From Lysobacterales bacterium (GTDB lineage: Bacteria; Pseudomonadota; Gammaproteobacteria; Xanthomonadales; SZUA-36), in contig SHZL01000195.1 in assembly GCA_009692275.1 (NCBI GenBank), forward strand, positions 1 to 5,375: a stretch of 5,375 nt of DNA. Reading direction: 5' to 3'. The position numbers and the translations under genes are program-made. Numbering within the stretch: the first letter of the stretch is position 1; each line of letters opens with the position of its first letter. Of this stretch, positions 1 through 5,369 are shown one piece after another. The notes below the pieces were generated by a model. The model was not told where the DNA came from and searched no databases. It worked only from the letters and a program-made list of their open reading frames with translations.

Positions 1-287
1 TCCTGGACGAGCCCACTACCGGCCTGCACTTCCAGGACATAGAGCAGTTGCTGGGAGTGCTGCATCGCTTGCGGGATCATGGCAATACCATGGTGGTTAT
101 TGAACACAATCTCGACGTCATCAAGACCGCCGATTGGGTCATTGACCTCGGCCCCGAGGGCGGAGACAAAGGAGGTGAAATCATTGCGCAGGGCACCCCT
201 GAACAATTGGCGGAAATCCCGCACTCGTTCACCGGCCAGTTCCTGGCCCGCCTGTTGGAAAAGCCGCGGCACAGAAAGACCGCCTGA
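1..287 (+). CDS. uvrA: UvrA, excinuclease ABC subunit A (C-terminal 94 residues, 5' truncated by window)
   Basis: UvrA is the ATPase that finds DNA damage and loads UvrB in nucleotide excision repair; it acts in the cytoplasm as a dimer. The window holds only the end of its second ABC ATPase domain, read in frame from base 3 to the TGA at 285-287. Visible landmarks are the Walker B/D-loop stretch LDEPTTGLHFQDIEQLL at the left edge, the H-loop VIEHNLDVIKTADWVIDLGP, and the GGDKGGEIIAQGTPEQLA segment near the end of UvrA proteins. The tail after FTGQFLARLLE is short and basic, which is normal for the family. The rest of the gene lies off the left edge. It converges on the PCu(A)C gene with a 34-bp gap. 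Identification rests on near-consensus motifs, so the family call is very secure; nothing looks broken. Confidence 0.97.
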   Translation, partial: LDEPTTGLHFQDIEQLLGVLHRLRDHGNTMVVIEHNLDVIKTADWVIDLGPEGGDKGGEIIAQGTPEQLAEIPHSFTGQFLARLLEKPRHRKTA

Positions 288-321
288 GCCCCGGGGCTTC
301 GCTTTCCGGGTTCACTCCCGG
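287..321. terminator. Possible weak bidirectional terminator: two short GC palindromes between convergent genes
   Basis: The gap between the uvrA stop and the PCu(A)C stop contains a perfect 12-bp palindrome AGCCCCGGGGCT (287-298). It is followed by a 5-bp stem-loop, CCGGG-TTCACT-CCCGG (306-321). The position between convergent stops suggests a shared terminator. Neither side has a T-tract, and the 12-bp palindrome has no loop of its own, so intrinsic termination is an inference and may be wrong. Confidence 0.25.
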
Positions 322-855
322 CTAATGGGCCTCAACTTTCAGCAAGAAATGATAGCCCTGGCCTGCAGTGGAGATCAGCGTTAGTTCAACCGTCGAACCA
401 ACGACGATCTCCCGTTTTGGCTGCATCAGCATCAGGTGCAAACCGCCCGGTTCAAGAACTGCGGCTCCGGGCTCAATTGACCAGTGCATGAGCTCCTTCA
501 TCCGGCTGGTTCCGTGTTGGACCATGGTTTGATGCAGGCTGACACTGGCAAAACTGTCGCTTTCAAACGATATAATTTCGATGGTATCTGCGCCTGAATT
601 GATAAAGCGTCCATAAGCAGCCGTCATGTTTGTGCCAGGTGGCATGCCTCGAACCCAGCCGTTGTCGAGAGACAGATGTGCATTTGTTGCGTTACCACTG
701 CAGGCGAGCATCGATACTGCCAGTAAGGCTAGAATACAGAAGCTGGAAAAAATCTTTGCCCGATTAACCCCGATTTGCCGGTTTGCGCGTTTATCCGGAT
801 GCCTTGCGTGATTGCACGTATCACCCGTAACCCGAGATAGAAGGAACTCAAACAT
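322..855 (-). CDS. PCu(A)C-type periplasmic copper chaperone, probable lipoprotein (DUF461 family)
   Basis: PCu(A)C proteins bind Cu(I) in the periplasm and deliver it to cytochrome c oxidase assembly, often with Sco proteins. The copper ligands are all visible. Numbering from the ATG at 855 (177 residues), His108, ten residues, Met119, twenty residues, then His140-Leu-Met142 matches the family pattern H-x10-M-x21-H-x-M to within one residue. The surrounding EPGGLHLMLMQPK is typical. The N-terminus has a basic stretch (KRANRQIGVNRAK), a hydrophobic core and a lipobox-like SMLAC with Cys52, so a lipid-anchored export form is likely. The start is uncertain: between the ATG at 855-853 and the lipobox there is no other ATG, GTG or TTG in frame, and the 51-residue leader is long. 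Upstream of 855 the frame stays open to 942, but that part lies opposite the start of the DUF4139 gene and has no good ribosome site. No sco or oxidase gene is visible nearby. Confidence 0.85.
   Translation of the reverse strand: MFEFLLSRVTGDTCNHARHPDKRANRQIGVNRAKIFSSFCILALLAVSMLACSGNATNAHLSLDNGWVRGMPPGTNMTAAYGRFINSGADTIEIISFESDSFASVSLHQTMVQHGTSRMKELMHWSIEPGAAVLEPGGLHLMLMQPKREIVVGSTVELTLISTAGQGYHFLLKVEAH
841..845 (+). promoter_or_regulatory. Ribosome binding site fixing the DUF4139 start
   Basis: AAGGA lies 8 nt before the ATG at 854. It decides between this start and an in-frame TTG at 812, because a clean signal peptide also begins at 854. Confidence 0.7.
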
Positions 856-2350
856 GAAGAAACTGTTACCCCTGTTGTTAGCCGCTGCTGCCGGCAATGT
901 AGCCGTCGCCGAATCCCCCGCAAACAGCGACGACTCCATCACGATCTACTCGCGGATGCAACCCGGTGCCGTTTCGCCTGAATGGTATCGCCCCAGTGGC
1001 GGCAGCCAAATGGGAGGCAACGTGCCGGGTTATGCCATCGTACGCCACGACCGTGCGTACTCCATAGACAAGGGCGTTAATCCCCTGCGCGTGGCAGATG
1101 TAGCAGCCCTCATTGACCCAACCACCGTCACTTTTGAGTCGCTGGACCAGCAAGACACGCGGGTGCTGGAACAAAGTTTTCAGTTTGACCTGGTGAGCCA
1201 GGAGAAATTATTGCAGCGCTACCTTGGCCAGAAAATTACCGTTGAGCAAACCCGCGGCGACCAGGTCGACCTGGTGAAGGGTACCTTGCTGGGCATTGGC
1301 GATGGCCTTACCCTGCAAATGGATGACGGTAGCGTGCGAGCCATCCGCAGCTACAGCAACATCCAGTTCTCACAATTACCCGGTGGACTCAATACCCGGC
1401 CGACGCTGGAATGGCTGCTGGACAGCCCGACCAGCGGGACGCAGAAAACCCGCATCGCCTATGAAACCCAGGGTATGACCTGGTGGGCCGACTACAACAT
1501 TATCCTGGATGAAGCCAAAGGCTGTGAGATGGACTTATCAGCCTGGGTCAGTATCATCAATCAGTCAGGGGCCAGTTACGACAACGCCAGGCTCAAGCTC
1601 ATTGCAGGCGACGTTAACCGGGCGCAACCCGCAGTTCAGGAACGCGAAATAATGTTCAAGACTGCGGCAATGAGCGATTCAGCGGGATTTGCAGAAAAAG
1701 CGTTCTTCGAATACCACCTCTACACCCTGGGGCGGCGCACGGACTTGCCGGACAATTCAACCAAGCAGGTGGAGTTGTTGCCCACCACCGCCGGCGTGGC
1801 CTGTAGCAAGGAACTGGTGTTCGCGCCCACGCTTTCATACGCCTACTCGGGATACCAGCAACTGGAACAGGAATACGGGCGATACGGCAATGCGGATATT
1901 AATGTCTACCTGCGATTTGCCAACGAAGAAAAGCTAGGCCTGGGTATGCCGATGCCGGCGGGTCGGGTCAGGGTAAACCAGCTTGACGATGCCGATGGAA
2001 GCCTGGAGTTCATTGGCGAAGATGTGATCGATCACACGCCGCGTAACGAGGATGTCCTGATCCGCATGGGTAATTCATTTGACGTGGTTGGGGAACGTAC
2101 CCAGACGAATTTTCGTGTCGACTCCCCCAGTCGCAACCTCTGGGAAACATCTGAGATCACGCTGCGCAACCATAAAGACCAGCCAGTGGACATTGTCGTG
2201 CTGGAAAACCTTTATCGTGGCGCAAACTGGACTGTCGAAGATAACAGCATGCCGTTTGAAAAAGAGAACAGTAACCAGATACGCTTCAATGTAACGATAC
2301 CCAGCGAAGGTCAAAGTGTAATTCACTACACCGCACACTACACCTGGTGA
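854..2350 (+). CDS. Exported DUF4139 domain-containing protein
   Basis: This is a 498-residue protein with a cleavable signal peptide: MKKLLPLLLAAAAGNVAVA, predicted cut after AVA at residue 19. It is probably periplasmic or surface exposed. The C-terminal part from about residue 195 to the end resembles DUF4139. Recognisable stretches are the aromatic MTWWADYNIIL (208-218), WVSIINQSGASYDNARLKL (231-249) followed by IAGDVN, and near the end ETSEITLRNHKDQPVDIVVLE (431-451), a beta-rich pattern of the family. The N-terminal third (about 20-190) is less conserved and contains a small beta-type segment around LVKGTLLGIGDGLTLQMDDG. The mature protein has only two cysteines, C224 and C317, which could form a disulfide. 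DUF4139 proteins have no settled biochemical role, so I give none. It starts head to head with the copper chaperone gene and converges on the next gene with a 15-bp gap. The start is supported by AAGGA and the signal peptide. Family call is fairly sure, function unknown. Confidence 0.85.
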   Translation: MKKLLPLLLAAAAGNVAVAESPANSDDSITIYSRMQPGAVSPEWYRPSGGSQMGGNVPGYAIVRHDRAYSIDKGVNPLRVADVAALIDPTTVTFESLDQQDTRVLEQSFQFDLVSQEKLLQRYLGQKITVEQTRGDQVDLVKGTLLGIGDGLTLQMDDGSVRAIRSYSNIQFSQLPGGLNTRPTLEWLLDSPTSGTQKTRIAYETQGMTWWADYNIILDEAKGCEMDLSAWVSIINQSGASYDNARLKLIAGDVNRAQPAVQEREIMFKTAAMSDSAGFAEKAFFEYHLYTLGRRTDLPDNSTKQVELLPTTAGVACSKELVFAPTLSYAYSGYQQLEQEYGRYGNADINVYLRFANEEKLGLGMPMPAGRVRVNQLDDADGSLEFIGEDVIDHTPRNEDVLIRMGNSFDVVGERTQTNFRVDSPSRNLWETSEITLRNHKDQPVDIVVLENLYRGANWTVEDNSMPFEKENSNQIRFNVTIPSEGQSVIHYTAHYTW

Positions 2351-2365
2351 GCGGAAACCAGATAC

Positions 2366-2755
2366 CTACTGAGAATAGCCGGGGTTGGTTGTTTTACCGT
2401 ACTCTGGCTTGTACGTGAGCTTGGGGCCGATGGCTGTCTCCGCGCGGGGGCGGCCATCGGTGGGATTTTGGCTGGAAAGCGATTTACCGTAGTTGTTGCT
2501 TGGCGCCGCATCCCAGATGATTATGTCGCCCAACTGATTATTGACACTGTGCCCGTAAACATAACCCTGGCCGTAGGCTGCTCTCTTCCTCACGACGCCA
2601 GTGGTATTGCCGGTTACGCGGCTGTTGACTATACCAAGCTCGGCGGCGCTCACGAACTGGACACTTGCATTGGCAGGCTGTGCGGCCTGGACGGGGGTGC
2701 CGCAGAGTAATGCCACCAGAGTCACTGCGAATAAACCATGATGATGAATTTTCAT
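2366..2755 (-). CDS. Small secreted protein, family not recognised
   Basis: I do not recognise this 129-residue protein. It begins with a clear Sec signal peptide (MKIHHHGLFAVTLVALLCGT and on to PVQA, likely cut after VQA at residue 24). The mature part is about 105 residues, has no cysteine, and is rich in Gly, Asn, Ser and Tyr. Notable stretches are AYGQGYVYGHS (60-70), GDIIIWDAAPSNNYG (76-90) and a Pro/Lys/Tyr-rich tail (TYKPEYGKTTNPGYSQ). No transmembrane segment follows the signal, so it should be soluble in the periplasm or outside. Reality of the gene is supported by a strong AGGAGG at 2763-2768, 7 nt from the ATG, an AGTATA box on the plus strand (TATACT on the coding strand) upstream, and the signal peptide. 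The frame is open to 2791, but the ribosome site selects 2755. An 8-bp inverted repeat lies within its coding sequence. It is convergent with the DUF4139 gene and divergent from the isomerase gene. Confidence 0.75.
   Translation of the reverse strand: MKIHHHGLFAVTLVALLCGTPVQAAQPANASVQFVSAAELGIVNSRVTGNTTGVVRKRAAYGQGYVYGHSVNNQLGDIIIWDAAPSNNYGKSLSSQNPTDGRPRAETAIGPKLTYKPEYGKTTNPGYSQ
2427..2460. repeat. Perfect 8-bp inverted repeat, possible hairpin or terminator for the DUF4139 transcript
   Basis: CCGATGGC (2427-2434) and GCCATCGG (2453-2460) are exact reverse complements around an 18-nt spacer that itself contains the palindrome CCGCGCGG (2440-2447). The repeat lies inside the 3' half of the small secreted protein gene. 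On the plus strand it is 76 nt after the DUF4139 stop and is followed by TGGGATTTTGG, so it could end that transcript, since the 15-bp gap between the genes has no room for a terminator. The T-run is short and offset, so the role is an inference. Confidence 0.35.
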
Positions 2756-2762
2756 ACACTCC

Positions 2763-2768
2763 CCTCCT
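2763..2768 (-). promoter_or_regulatory. Strong ribosome binding site of the small secreted protein
   Basis: On the minus strand this reads AGGAGG, a full consensus Shine-Dalgarno, with 7 nt to the ATG at 2755-2753. It decides the start over the more upstream in-frame ATG at 2791. Confidence 0.75.
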
Positions 2769-2779
2769 GTTGCCGAACC

Positions 2780-2785
2780 AGTATA
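2780..2785 (-). promoter_or_regulatory. Candidate -10 box (TATACT) for the small secreted protein gene
   Basis: The minus strand reads TATACT, five of six matches to the sigma-70 -10 consensus. It would give a leader of about 20 nt containing the AGGAGG site. No good -35 hexamer is found 16-18 nt upstream, so an activator or a weak promoter is possible. Confidence 0.4.
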
Positions 2786-2818
2786 GAACAAACGGCCTGA
2801 ATTTTGTGCTCTCTTGTT

Positions 2819-2847
2819 TTGCGCAATCTACCCTCAGAGTCTAGACT
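2819..2847 (+). promoter_or_regulatory. Candidate sigma-70 promoter for the isomerase gene, -10 inside a 10-bp palindrome
   Basis: TTGCGC (2819-2824) is separated by 17 nt from TAGACT (2842-2847), which matches the -10 consensus at four positions. The -10 lies within the perfect palindrome AGTCTAGACT (2838-2847), which could be an operator. The -35 is weak (three of six). Transcription would start about 35-40 nt before the ATG at 2892. Confidence 0.3.
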
Positions 2848-2891
2848 GGTTTACCTGAACTCTCACTGAATATTTACCGGAGCAAATTTGT

Positions 2892-3644
2892 ATGCTGGAA
2901 ATCACTAGTCACGGGAAGGTCCGGGAAATAAGGCTGAATCGTCCTCCTGCCAATGCGATGGACCCCGAGCTGATCACGGCGTTGACACAAGCCCTGGACC
3001 GGTCCGGAACAGAGGCTGATGCAGTGGTTGTCTCAGGAAACCCAGGGATGTTTTCAGCCGGCCTTGACATTCCTGCGCTGCTGCAGTTGGACCGGGAAGG
3101 CATAACCCGGTTCTGGCGGGCGTTCCTGCATTTGCTGCATGTCATTGCCCATATGCCCGTGCCAACTGCTTTTGCCCTCACTGGCCATGCTCCGGCCGGA
3201 GGCATCGTCATTTCCCTGTTCGGCGATTACCGCACCATGAGCGCAGGCAAATACAAAACCGGCCTCAACGAGGTACAGGTTGGCCTGGTTGTTTCACCGG
3301 TCATCAAAAACGCCCTGGTCCGCCTGCTGGGTCCACACCCGGCGGAAAAAATACTGGTCCTGGGAACCATGCTCAGTCCTGATCAGGCACTGGCTATTGG
3401 GCTTGTGGATGACCTGGCGGACACGCCGGAATCCACGGTGGCTAGAGCCATAGCCTGGTGCGATCATTTATTGAGCTTGCCACGCAACGCCATGTCCCTG
3501 ACCCGGCAGATGTCGCGCCAGGACTTGCGCGATTATTTTGAACAGGAGGACCCGTACGGCGTCGAGGTATTTGTAGACTTGTGGTTTTCCGAGATGACCC
3601 AGTCCACGTTGCACGGCATGGTGGAGCGGTTGAAGAAAAAATAA
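2892..3644 (+). CDS. Enoyl-CoA hydratase/isomerase family protein, probably a delta3-delta2-enoyl-CoA isomerase type
   Basis: This is a 250-residue crotonase-fold protein, full length for the family, acting on acyl-CoA thioesters in the cytoplasm. Oxyanion-hole segments are MFSAGLDI (53-60) and APAGGIVIS (100-108). The segment YKTGLNEVQVGLVVSPV (121-137) carries Glu127, at the position of the single catalytic Glu of mitochondrial ECI1-type isomerases (GLNETQLG there). The position of the other hydratase Glu (in GGGCEL of classical hydratases) is Val106 here, so isomerase is more likely than hydratase. The C-terminal helices resemble ECI1 (SLTRQMSRQDL, then STLHGMVERLKKK). The likely role is moving a 3,4 double bond to the 2,3 position so that unsaturated fatty acids can enter beta-oxidation. 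GGAG lies 9 nt before the ATG. It is a single gene with no other beta-oxidation gene in view, and converges on sseA with a 42-bp gap. Substrate chain length cannot be inferred. Confidence 0.88.
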   Translation: MLEITSHGKVREIRLNRPPANAMDPELITALTQALDRSGTEADAVVVSGNPGMFSAGLDIPALLQLDREGITRFWRAFLHLLHVIAHMPVPTAFALTGHAPAGGIVISLFGDYRTMSAGKYKTGLNEVQVGLVVSPVIKNALVRLLGPHPAEKILVLGTMLSPDQALAIGLVDDLADTPESTVARAIAWCDHLLSLPRNAMSLTRQMSRQDLRDYFEQEDPYGVEVFVDLWFSEMTQSTLHGMVERLKKK

Positions 3645-3686
3645 CTTCCGGACAGATCCGCAGGCGGCACAGGCTCAATTGAAGTA

Positions 3687-4541
3687 TCAGCGCCCGGTTT
3701 CAATCGGACGCAAAGGGTCCCGTATCCATTCACTCCAGGAACCGGGGTAAACCCTAGTGGTGCCCAGTCCAGCAAGTTCCATGGCAAAGCGGTTGTGACA
3801 GGCCGTGACCCCTGAACCGCAGGAATGCACCACGCTGGCGGGAGAACGATGGTTCAACAAGGCCTCAAATTCCTGCTTCAAACCAGCCGGTGCTTTGAAA
3901 CAGCCGGAGGAATCCAGATTCAGGCCCAGGGGACGGTTCAGTGCACCCGGGATATGCCCTGCACGGGTGTCCAGGGGCTCCACATCGCCGGAAAAGCGCT
4001 CTGGCGCCCTCGCATCCACCAGGGTCAGTGACGGGCGTGCGAGGCTACTCACAATGTCGGCTGCAACTGCCGTCAGGGAAGCATCGGGCTGCAGCCGGGG
4101 GACCGCCGTGGGGGCACAGCTCGTACTTCCTGCCTCCAGCGTTAAACCTGCACGGGTCCAGGCCTCCAGGCCACCGTCCAGTAACACCGCAGCGCAGCCG
4201 AAATAACGCATCAGCCACCACAAACGGGCAGCAATGGCATTGTTGCGCTCGTCGTAGGCAACCAGCAGGACTTTACGGGTCCACGCAATGCGGCTGAGGA
4301 AATCCGCAAAAGCTGCAGGCGAGGGCAGAGGATGACGACCGCTGGTACTCGTGACCGGTGACGACAAGTCACTGCCAAGATCCGCATAGTGCGCACCGGG
4401 TATATGGCCGCCAAGAAAACTCTGTCGGCCCGCACCAGGTTTTCCAAGGTCATAACGGCAGTCTGCGGCCACGCAGGACCCCGAAGCCAACAGCCTTTTC
4501 AGGCGCTCAGGGGCGACCAATAGTTCAGCTGGCGCGGACAC
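3687..4541 (-). CDS. sseA: SseA-type 3-mercaptopyruvate sulfurtransferase (tandem rhodanese)
   Basis: This two-domain rhodanese protein transfers sulfur from 3-mercaptopyruvate (or thiosulfate) to a thiol or cyanide acceptor. From the GTG at 4541 it has 284 residues, the usual SseA length. The N-terminal domain (about 1-145) has HIPGA (46-50) but an acidic YDERNNA loop where a cysteine would sit, so it is the inactive domain. The C-terminal domain has LVDARAPERFSGD, HIPGA (196-200) and the active loop CGSGVTA with Cys241. CGSGVTA is typical of mercaptopyruvate rather than thiosulfate enzymes. The frame is open upstream to 4685, but that part overlaps nudL. I chose the GTG because CAGGG sits 6 nt before it and the protein then begins just ahead of the usual first strand. 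A TTG at 4547 is the alternative. The gene overlaps the end of nudL by 17 nt, which suggests coupled translation. It is the last gene of the operon. Confidence 0.88.
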   Translation of the reverse strand: MSAPAELLVAPERLKRLLASGSCVAADCRYDLGKPGAGRQSFLGGHIPGAHYADLGSDLSSPVTSTSGRHPLPSPAAFADFLSRIAWTRKVLLVAYDERNNAIAARLWWLMRYFGCAAVLLDGGLEAWTRAGLTLEAGSTSCAPTAVPRLQPDASLTAVAADIVSSLARPSLTLVDARAPERFSGDVEPLDTRAGHIPGALNRPLGLNLDSSGCFKAPAGLKQEFEALLNHRSPASVVHSCGSGVTACHNRFAMELAGLGTTRVYPGSWSEWIRDPLRPIETGR

Positions 4542-5154
4542 GTTCAACCCTGCTGACCAGATTAAGCAACATGGCCGCCGTTGCTCCCCAGACGTTGTGC
4601 TTTCCCCACTGCAAAGACCAGATGCGATGCTCCCGGCCATCACGCTCAACTTTCTTCTGCACGTAACGGCTGCGGTCCAATGCAACGGTCAAAGGCACCG
4701 TGAATACCTCGACAACCTCGCTCAGGTCCAGCTGCCATACCACCGGGCAGCTGACCAGGGCCACGACCGGAAGGACCCGGTAGTCGGAAATTGTGTCCAT
4801 GCGATCGAGAAAGCCAATTGGCCTGGTTTGTTCTGACCTCAAGCCAATTTCCTCATGGGCTTCCCGCAAGGCGGTCTGAACAGCGGAATCATCATGCTCC
4901 TCTGCAGCTCCACCCGGGAAGCTTACTTGCCCGGCATGCTGAACGAGGTGATCGGCGCGACGGGTCAATACTACTTCCGGTTCATCTATATCGAGCACAG
5001 CTACCAGGACCGCGGCAGTCTTGCTCGGACGGTAGGCATCCGCACTGCGATAGCCGATAACCTGCAAAGGCTCCACACCCGCACCAAAGGGTGAGACCGC
5101 AGCGATAAGGGTTTCACGCCAGTTCAGTTCCGTTCGATTCAAGGGACTGCTCAC
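4525..5154 (-). CDS. nudL: CoA pyrophosphatase of the NudL/YeaB Nudix family
   Basis: NudL-type Nudix hydrolases cleave CoA and its derivatives to 3',5'-ADP and (acyl)phosphopantetheine, and are thought to remove damaged or surplus CoA. This 209-residue protein has the family signature LTRRADHL..HAGQVSFPGG (63-82) directly followed by the Nudix box. Its metal-binding core is REAHEEIGL (97-105), with Glu98, Glu101 and Glu102. The C-terminal VWGATAAMLLNLV also matches E. coli NudL (VWGMTAGII). One difference is that the Arg in the CoA signature (LRKH in E. coli) is Val71 here. Translation starts at a GTG whose bases overlap the stop of the DUF1289 gene (GTGA, 5154-5151), and no good Shine-Dalgarno is present, so translation probably depends on the upstream gene. 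The 3' end overlaps sseA. CoA specificity is inferred from the family, not shown. Confidence 0.9.
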   Translation of the reverse strand: MSSPLNRTELNWRETLIAAVSPFGAGVEPLQVIGYRSADAYRPSKTAAVLVAVLDIDEPEVVLTRRADHLVQHAGQVSFPGGAAEEHDDSAVQTALREAHEEIGLRSEQTRPIGFLDRMDTISDYRVLPVVALVSCPVVWQLDLSEVVEVFTVPLTVALDRSRYVQKKVERDGREHRIWSLQWGKHNVWGATAAMLLNLVSRVERVRAS

Positions 5155-5369
5155 AGGGCGAACAACGATTCCAGGCGCAGGGGAAGCTCATGCATGATGC
5201 GGGTGCGATCGCCAGCCGTGTAGTTCAACCACAGGCCAATCTCTTCGCTGCTGCGCAAACAGCCAATGCACAGGCCGCTCGGCGCGAGAGTGCACACGCC
5301 AACGCAGGGCGAAATGACTTCGGCTGTGGCGGGGCTGGACTTCTGAGTGCTTGGGAAGCCGGGTGTCAT
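5151..5369 (-). CDS. DUF1289 domain-containing small Cys4 protein (start may lie beyond the window)
   Basis: This small protein of at least 72 residues belongs to DUF1289, short bacterial proteins of unknown function. The conserved core SPCVGVC...GLCIGCLRSSEEIGLWLNY spans residues 20-50. Four cysteines (22, 26, 34, 37) are spaced C-x3-C-x7-C-x2-C and could bind zinc or an iron-sulfur cluster, which is an inference. The DUF1289 pattern of the last Cys pair followed by R-x2-EEI-x2-W is intact. The ATG at 5369-5367 is only 6 nt from the edge and the frame is still open there, so the true start could be further upstream. Residues 1-18 are low-complexity and are not part of the core. Its TGA overlaps the GTG of nudL by four bases, so it is the first visible gene of an operon with nudL and sseA. 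The promoter is outside the window. Confidence 0.85.
   Translation of the reverse strand: MTPGFPSTQKSSPATAEVISPCVGVCTLAPSGLCIGCLRSSEEIGLWLNYTAGDRTRIMHELPLRLESLFAL

Noticed and set aside
778..798. CCGG...CCGG arms around TTTGCGCGTTT
   Set aside because: Only the 4-bp ends are complementary. The centre is mostly a mirror repeat, which does not form a hairpin.
812..853. TTG start 14 codons upstream for the DUF4139 protein
   Set aside because: It would place a polar stretch before the signal peptide, while the ATG at 854 has AAGGA at the right distance.
856..942. N-terminal extension of the copper chaperone frame to 942
   Set aside because: This stretch lies opposite the DUF4139 signal peptide coding region, has no good ribosome site, and would put about 80 residues before the lipobox.
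2468..2710. Plus-strand 80-residue frame antisense to the small secreted protein
   Set aside because: No ribosome site or recognisable motif. The minus strand has a signal peptide, AGGAGG and a -10 box.
2845..2861. FadR-like sequence ACTGGTTTACC upstream of the isomerase
   Set aside because: The half-sites are separated by two bases rather than the three expected and the right half does not match, so it is not a credible FadR operator.
3805..4297. Plus-strand open frames of 118 and 133 residues
   Set aside because: They are antisense to sseA, rich in Pro, Arg and Ser from GC-rich codons, and show no family motif or ribosome site.
4542..4685. N-terminal extension of the sulfurtransferase frame to 4685
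   Set aside because: This part runs through nudL in another frame and does not look like a rhodanese. The GTG at 4541 gives the normal family length.
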